DNA of 64,000 bases from Paragonimus westermani (taxonomy: Eukaryota > Platyhelminthes > Trematoda > Plagiorchiida > Troglotrematidae), in contig QNGE01000735.1 of the NCBI GenBank assembly GCA_008508345.1, positions 143,122-207,121 of the forward strand. Direction: 5' to 3'. A program made the translations under genes and the position numbers. Positions 51,201-60,200 of the stretch are shown here, one piece after another; position 1 is the first letter of the stretch, and every line of letters starts with the position of its first letter. The notes under the pieces were generated by a model that did not search any database, was not told the origin of the DNA, and worked only from the letters and a program-made list of their open reading frames with translations.

Positions 51201-54200
51201 AAGTGTCAATCGCGGGGTTATCGATCGGAGTTAACAGGACAGTTACTGGGTCTCCTCTCGGGCAACCTGATCACAGCTCACAAGCGAAAGTGATTGAACG
51301 TTCAGATTAGATAATTCGATCGTGCCTAATGTGTGGTGAATGGCGCAGTGGTCAACATGGTTGCCTGATGAGAGCGTGATCGGAGTTCTATTGTCGGTCG
51401 TGGCAACGATACATACTGCCAGTCAGCTATCCTGAGAGCGAAACTTGAGTCTGGTGCTTCTTTTTGAAAAGGATTAACCGGGAAGTTTACGGGAGTGCGA
51501 CAGCTATGATCAATTGTGGGTGATGTTCAATCTGTATGATTATTTAATTTATCAAAGAACTTTTTGAAGTTTGTTGAAGAACAGCCGTGTGTGTTTTAAA
51601 GTGCCGCTACTCTGTCAGGGATTAGTTCAACAAGGCAATTGCGCATTTGTTTTCAACGGAGATTAGGTCCATTTAAGCCACAAAAATGTTCATTGTGTGG
51701 TTTTTTGGAAGGAGGTATTTACTATAAAGCATTTCTTCCTCTGTAATTTTTTTCAGGTGGAATGTTTCTTCTTCAGACTATCTGTTTTGAACAGAATGCT
51801 GTGTATAAATCCGCGTTCTAAATTTCAGCTTGGTTACTGCAACTTAAGCGCTATTTATTTACTCCCTGATAGATCACATTCAAACCAAACACTTAGCGTC
51901 AGTTACCATTTTCTTGGAATTTTTCAGCTGGACAACCCTTGCCCACTTTTACGGTTAAACTTTGACATGTGCACTTGAAGCGACCGTAGTCAACAGTGTT
52001 TTGATGATTATACATGACTATACATGACCGAGTAGCCACACCCCAGCTGTCATCAAAGTCGTTTATGAGTAGTACCCGAAAAAATATCAGTGATTAATTC
52101 CAATGAGACAGAAACCGAGTTTTTCTGTCTCTACGTAATACGTGCCAACTGAAAAGCCAATCAGATTCAGGCTGAACGACTTTCAGTTTGCCAAATTGCA
52201 GATGTCATAGTGCACACAACAAACACCAATGAAATAATGTTAACGAACTTGGCGCGTGATAGGTGAGCCTAAAACCAAACCCAGGAAACACAACGCAGAC
52301 TGTACAAAACAGTGTTGTGTGATGGCTCCTTATGTCCCTATTCTCACACGCAAGAAAACAGTTGTGAACTAACCAGACATTAACCAAACAGCCCAACCTT
52401 TAATTCGATACAGTCGTTCACGGTTACTGATAGAGATGTACGGACAATAAGGTTTCCAGGGCTCCAACTGGAGCAAACGAAATCCTTTTCTGCAGTACGC
52501 GAGACCTTATAATACTATCTAGAGGCCGACGTCGTTTTGTAGGAAGCCCGATTATAAGCTGTGATCCAATCAGAACTGGATAGTACGACCGTGTAATGCC
52601 AGATTCCGCTTGCTTACTAAATTCTGCTTGTTATTTCTCGGCTTCGCATCGTGGGTCAAAACAGATGGTCTCAGTTATCAAGAGAAAATACGTGTATAAA
52701 AACGAATGACACTACTACTAAAATTGAAAGGTGTACATTTAGATATTTAATAGATAAGCAGATCCAGTCCTGTTCAAAGCACTATCGGAATTTGTAGTTT
52801 TTGCAAACCTACATGAATTTTGGAAAATATTTTACAAGAGTGTTATGACTGGGTTTGGCCTGTTTCAGGAACAGCTGGGGCGAGAACGCAAAGCGTGCGA
52901 GACATTGCGTAAGGAGTTGGCCACGTTGCGTGGAATGTTGGTCAAAGCCCGAGAGGAGATAATCAAACGATCATCAAACGAGGAACGCCTGGAAGAAGTG
53001 GTCACACAACTGCAACTAAAATTGGACCAAACTTTGTCGCACAAAACTGCGGCTGAAACGGCAAGCAAGTCTGCATTACATGAGGTGAGTGATTGGGAAT
53101 TTAGTTTGTCTCCGAGTTCAAACCAAACTGCGTATGAACAGTTGGGTCGGAGTAACTAATGAGGTTAATACGGGGATTGAAACAATCTCGGAAGCCAGTG
53201 AAACACAAAATGGTGCATTACACGCTCGAATTACTCAGTGGTGTTGAACGTAGCACGTCATACAAGTGTGATTCTATGTGATGTTTATTAGACACCTTTA
53301 GGTAGACCGCTGTTGTATCAGGTACAGTATAGGTTCACTACATTATTGATATGAAGATGACTAATTTACACACAACGGAATAAGTTAGGTATGTTTTGTG
53401 TTTAGTAGAAAATTACAAAGGAAGGTCCACGCTGACCTAGAAATTACTTTGGAGCACAAACAAGAGCACTCGATCTCTTGGACTGAAGATAATTAGCCAA
53501 ACGTTTTGAGAAATATACATATCAAAAGTGGCAAATTAAGTCTTAATGTTTATCTTCCGTTTTCGTTGTACTGTGTTTCGTTGTACTACGTTATATTGTA
53601 TTATATTATTTTATTATATAACAGCTTGAACCCTGAGTGTGTTAACTCTTGGTTTTGGACACGTTTAAATATCACGGTTCAGTTAGAATACTAGGGTGAC
53701 TTTAGCACGCTAGAGGGAGACAGAGAGATTGGATTGGAGAAAATGTCTCAAGGGAGAAGAGTAACTCCTAATGCATATATTGTTCGTAAGTTAGTTTGCT
53801 TGCAAAAAAACCGTGTTTGGGTACATGGTGCATTACGATTATTTGCGGACAGAAGGAGAAACTGAACAGTTCGCGTTTTCTCAACACAAAGCAGAATCTT
53901 ATCAGACGCTTCGACACGTCGATATCAGTCATATCCATTTTTGTTTCCTTCTCGTAGGTCGTTTACTTCAATTTCCCAAACGCCGCATCCTTAAGTTACT
54001 GATAAACTTGAAACTGTTAGACAGACTGTCCTGTCGATGAGTACCGCTAACGCGGAAGCCAATAGTACTGATCTTATACACTACCATTCACTATTCTTGA
54101 ATAGTAATCAACAGTTTTGGACCGATATTCCATAGTACCCGGTAACAAAAATGTTCTTGGCCAGTGTAAAAGCTATTTCCGCCTTGATATTAGCTTACCC

Positions 54201-57200
54201 GCACTGTTAGCTGGCTGTTACCGGAATTCAGTGTACAATTTTGAATGAGTGATTGTAACCGAATCTTGTGCACTTTGTTCTCACAATATCATTGCATACG
54301 CGGACAGTGAAAGATCGTTCATTGTTCTATTTGCTCAGGTTAAACAATTAGAGCACAGTCTGGAAACGTACGAAGCACAAAAAATGAGTGTACAGAACCG
54401 ACTGCAAGAACTAGAACAACAACGAGACGAGGCATTACTTGTCAAATGTCAATTCGAAAAACGGTTCACAATGGTATCGAATGAATATCGAGCGATGCAG
54501 TCACAACATGCCGAGAAACAGAAACATGTGAGTTGACTTTAGTACACATCTCCCTGTACGATCTTCCTCGAAGACGTTGAGCAACGCGTAGCAATAAACC
54601 AATGATCCCAAATATTCAAAACAAGATCGGATCGTAATGCCACGGCACTAGTGAACAAATTATCAAAGTGAATATTTAGACAACCTCAACAATTTCGATC
54701 AAAAGATCGTTTCTGGGGAATGGGTTACAATTTGCTGCTGAACGGGCTAAATATGAACTATAATCACATAATAAGGCATTCATACCCAAAAGAGCTCTTT
54801 CGAGCAGTCAACAGGTTGAAAACAATGGGGACGAGCCAAGCTCTAAAAAGGGGTTGCACGCACCACTCAAGTAAAGCACAATGACCGACAACTGGCTATT
54901 CGCACAACCATCAAATTGACGAAACAAAACAAAATCGTCTAGGTCAATGTTCAATTAACGTCCAGAAACAGGGGAGGTTGAATTCAAAGGGGTGAATATT
55001 TAGAGGAATTGGGTTGGGTCAGATTTTCACATGATTGTAGTCCAAGAGTTCGATACACTCCCATCATAACTCGACTTATGGCTCTTTACGTCGTTAGTGG
55101 AGAAACAGTAGATAACGTCACGTGCGGTTTATAAGACAAACGAAACAGCACTATGGAGTGAACAACACAGTATGCCTAATATGAGATCAATAACCCAGTG
55201 TTCAACAAGGCTGCCTCATTAAGAGATGGGTCAATTTAAATCTCTATGGAGGATAAGGCACACCACAATATCAAGCTGTAAATGAACTCAAGTCCTTTGG
55301 TCTTCGAAAATGGGCTGGCCAGAAGGTCTTTCTGAATGTCAAATCTGTGATCAAATGTTTTCGAATTATTTTTGCATAATTAATTTGATAGGGAAAAGGT
55401 TGGATCTACGACTGATAACGTATGTGAAGTATACAACTGACGGGAAGTCGTTTATTATTCTAGTTCGCCGCAGTAGAAATGGATTCGTTTCATGCATCAT
55501 TTATGAAGTACAGATATATTACTGATGAGTAGCCGGGGATTCGGCTCATTTTCAAGTTGACCATCACTCACATTTGATCGACGCGTTCGCATTCAGATAG
55601 ACATTCCAGCCAGCCTCTTTCGAAAAGAATCACTAGACTCGAGTTTCGCTCTCATTAGAGCTCTCAGTAGTGCATATCCTTGACACGGCCGGGATTTGAA
55701 CTCCGGACATTCCAATCATGAGGCAACCGTGTTAACCACTGCGCCATTGACCTCACACTAGGCACGACCGAATTATCAACTGTGAACGCTCAACCACTCT
55801 CGCTTGTGAGCAATGATCAGGTTGCCCGATCGTCTCGAGAGGAGACACAGTTACTGCCNNNNNNNNNNNNNNNNNNNNNNNNNNNNNNNNNNNNNNNNNN
55901 NNNNNNNNNNNNNNNNNNNNNNNNNNNNNNNNNNNNNNNNNNNNNNNNNNNNNNNNNNNNNNNNNNNNNNNNNNNNNNNNNNNNNNNNNNNNNNNNNNNN
56001 NNNNNNNNNNNNNNNNNNNNNNNNNNNNNNNNNNNNNNNNNNNNNNNNNNNNNNNNNNNNNNNNNNNNNNNNNNNNNNNNNNNNNNNNNNTGTTGGAAAA
56101 ACCACGCCTCCGATCTGGCCGTCTGTCGTATTTCGCCTGTCCTGCCTCGCCCGTTGGTCCGATCCAGTCGAGCGATGACTCATCCGGTCGCGCACGTTGT
56201 TCTTGATTCGATCGCGGCAGGCTTTTGAACGTACCTCCCCCACGTTGAGGTATTCGGCCGAGCGTTCGAAAACTCGCACCTCCGACCTGACAATCCACCA
56301 CATAATGAGGGCCTTTTTCAGCTTTGTGGCGGATCACGGTGGCTACATTCAATAATTTTCTTTCATCCACCTCACACCACTTCTATACTATGAATAATGG
56401 CGTCTTACTAGTGTTATCTCCAGTTACAGTTTCCCTGAAGTGCTGTGCGGTTGGATTTTACCGATCTGAAAGTTAAAATTATGTGATGCACAGAGAATTA
56501 GTTTCTGGTTGCTGATCGAGAAATGGTGTTATCTGAGTGACGGAGCTGACAGACGTCAGCAAGACGCAGGTGGTAATGGCGAAACTTTAAGGTTTGAGTT
56601 TATAATACATGTATTTGTAATTTAAGTGCCATTCGGAGACGTGACATTTTTGAAAGGTATTGCTGGTTCATTCAATGTCTAGTTAGTACTAGCTTCACAG
56701 ACAGAATAACAACAGTCCACAAGAGGTTAAAGGCGGGTTTCTTACCACTAATGTGTGCAACTTTGAAAGTTTCCCTCTGGAGGCCAGACTTGCAGAGTCC
56801 GCGTCAATGCATACGCTGCATTTTGACCGACAGCATACCACTTGTGGGTTTTTATTTCAGTGCTGTTAACATCAACCACACGCTATGTTGTTGAAACCAG
56901 TGTTAACACAACAATAGATGGGTGTATCGAAACTCCTCTCGAGGTATTCTCTGTAGTTTGTAGAATTTTTTTACCACTTCCTGATTTGGAGTGGTGTAAT
57001 TCGTTTTGAAGTGAGCACACATGGCTGATGTAGCATCCGTCGAGCTGTGATGTGTGTCACCAATCTAAGTCTGTGTTCAACAGAATTGAACAAAACTGGT
57101 AGATGCAAGTATTTCGTATTGACTCGTCAGTACCAAATTTACAATAACATGAAACGGGTTTTATATAGAGCAGTTAGGGGGCAGGGTGGATGGTCAACAA

Positions 57201-60200
57201 CAGAGTTGTGAATTAGTCCACTGTGTGAAATCTGTTAAATCTAGATTGGATCCGGTTTTCAACAATGTTTGATCCAGTGACCACCAAATTCACCTCATTA
57301 AAGTCCCGTAAGTTTATTCTCATGGAGTAGAATAATATCCGTAGCCTACAGACTTCAGCTGAATTTTACCAGCAAACTGAGAAGAAAAAATGTAACGCAT
57401 ACACTTCAGAGTGTTCCAGCCGAACACATCACAAACGCCCATCCGAGTAGGACCGAGAAATGCACTGAAAGTGACAAACAAAATTATGAGTGAGTTTCTC
57501 CAGCGGTACTGTTTCACTTAAACTGTAAAAGGGCCTCTTTAAGAGATGCGCATTTCGACTGACCAAATTCCCAAAATAGTTCACTTATTGAATTGATGAA
57601 TAAAACTAAATATACAAGTGCAATGAGAAAGAAAAGCGGAGATCTGAGCAACTGATTTACCATAATGTGATCTGACAAGCGCTTCTCTTAATTTAAACAG
57701 GTTAGTTTCTTTCGATTGGGCGAATAAAAGTGGCTCAGCATGGTCTGGTCACCATGGTTCAAATGCATGGTGAGCACATAACACTTCAACTCAGTGACGA
57801 ATCCGTCAGACATGTCCGGAAGTGGACGTGTGTGGAGGAAATTAACAAACAGAGAACTTTAGTGCCGCACCCAACATAGCTTCTTATCTAACAGTAAGGA
57901 ACCCAGTATGATGTGTGTTTCCTTCTCTCTCTCACACACACTAAGGCTGTGTCACTGTCGACCAAGCGTCCATGGGTTTGCGTTGAGTCTTTGACCTTAA
58001 ACATTTCACTGTCGGCAATGATATGTTTTGCTTAGTTCGTCACAAACCATAGAACCAAACTGATTGGGTAAATGGATTTATGGTTCATGTGGGAAAAACC
58101 ACGACTGAAAGCATTTTCTAGGTATGGTCTATAGAGCAACGGTTGGTTTCAGGTGTTCGTGTTTCAAGTGGGTGTCGATTAGTGTTTACTCAGGTGGTCG
58201 TTTAGTTATGATGCAACGTGATATACTCTACTGACTTGGATGTGCCTTCGAAAAAGTGGCACGCACTAGCCATCGGCAATGACATCATCGTCTGTTGAAC
58301 AGTACTGTACGTTGTGGGCAACCAAACCGTCCGTAGCACGTAGTCTCTAATGTAGCATGCAGAAAACCACTTTCTCTGGTGTAATTATAACCGAATGACA
58401 AGGTTTGGGGTTCTCTCATACATTATGTCTTGAATTAATAACTTTTCGACTTACTTGTTTTTTAAACGTAATTCGATGCGTCATGAACGAGGAACCGGTG
58501 ACTGACTGAGGCGCCTCGATGATTGTGGAAATGTACACGGATGAAGTTGGTTTCGAAAGTAAAATTCTGCCCGCATAGTTTAAAAGCCTCACTGTGTCAC
58601 AGTCTATCTTACAATTAAATTATCGTTTGCTAAAATTTGGACAGTTTTGAGTGAACCGATCCGTTTTTGTACGAAGAGACAAACCGTTAAACCTGAGTGT
58701 GAGTAACTGTTAGGATCGACAGATGGTTTACTCTAATATCAAATCATAAGAATGAGCACAAAGTGGCCGATCCGCGTTTAAAAGATTGCCTACTGGGAAG
58801 ACGTTTCTTCGAGTATGGACTAGAAGTTTGGCGCAACCTGGATGTCTAGTTATGCTAAGTTTGAAGTGACTATCCGTGTCGGTCACTGAAACGATGTTGA
58901 CCCGGCGAGTCCTTACATACTGGTTCGACGATATTCTGCCAAGCCATCGGATATTCAACCAGTTTCGGATGCATTGACTGCCAAGCTGCTCCTTTTGGTA
59001 CCATTTCGGTGTTTTATGACTGTACTTTAACAAAGAGGGTTTATCTGGGCGGGGCAGTGTTCAAAGCGTATGCACTAGTGTGAACAGTGTCAAACCATAA
59101 AAGTTTAAACGGTCAAGGGAAAAGTAGTTTGAGATACTGATTTTTACAGGTTGGATATCACTTACGCGTAACCACCATTTTACATCCAAATAGCCGTTTC
59201 ACTTAGGCTTAATGAATGAAATCGTTTAACTTGGTCATCGCATCTGGTATAGCTCATACGTTGTACGTTAAAATATAAGGACCAGCCGTCCTGTCTCTGG
59301 TGCACGCGTGTTGTCCATGACCTGACCATCTTACCTAGGTGTCAGTTACTTAGTTTGTCCACTCGTTTAGATAAAAGATAAAGTAACTCTGTCATGTCAG
59401 CCAAAGTCAACGACTTCGCGCCCAAGCCTCGCAGTAAGCATATCCGAACAGTCAGACTCACACGCTCAACCACAACTTTGTGCGAATCGTGTTCAGTTTG
59501 CCCGTTTATTTTGAAAGGAGAATAAACAGAATCTTGCGTTTAATGTTAACTGTTGAAGCGGGCTGAACGAAAAATCATCCTGAATGCGGGGGCTATGATC
59601 GTGTGTGAGTGGCGTGCAATCTGAAAAACTTTTTTCCTAACACAAGTCCATGTTATTTTATGATTTTTGTTGTAGAGTTTAAACTAAGAGCCAAGGTCCT
59701 ACTTGTCTGACTACTCCATATTCAGTTTGAACGAACTTGATCCATTTACTTGGAAGAGTTCGATGGCCATATTGCGTTCGACCTGGCACTGAAAACGGTT
59801 TCTCCCTAAATACCTTGGAATGATCAGATTCATTATTAATAATAATGTTTGTCGTGGAACGTTCTTTTCTTACGTTGCATTTAGAAGATGCATACTGATA
59901 AGATCATCGTATACATTCAATTCACATTTCTTATGATTGTCAACATGATGTGCACTTTATGTTCCAGCTTGAACGTTCTGAAGGCTGCATCCAAACTTTG
60001 AATAACAAGATGAAGCTCATGCAAACTACACTGGAAGAAGAATCAATGAAGGTCCAACGACTCACCGAGCGTTTACAACATGTAGAGCAGAATCGTGAAG
60101 AGTTAGTTCAAAAGTTGACCGAAATAAGTCGTTTGAGGGAACAGCTGAAAACCGAATTCGAAAACTACCGAATTCACAACCAAACACCTGAGTCCGTGGT

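Larger units (their letters stand above)
49865..52868. other. Intron h-i
   Basis: About 3 kb, holding the second head-to-head SINE-1 pair (50921-51545). Outside it no feature is supported. A CCAATCAG-like word at about 52564 does not extend into the Penelope 5' repeat. Confidence 0.45.
54528..59967. other. Intron j-k
   Basis: About 5.4 kb. It holds an old SINE-1 (55195-55375), a nearly full SINE-1 on the minus strand (55520-55858), a 232-base gap, an LTR-1 copy on the minus strand (56091-56302) and SINE-1 scraps near 59460-59630. From 56310 to 59450 nothing was recognised. Confidence 0.45.

Noticed and set aside
55753..56370. Frames across the 232-base gap
   Set aside because: They join SINE-1 and LTR-1 sequence through unknown bases and encode nothing recognisable.
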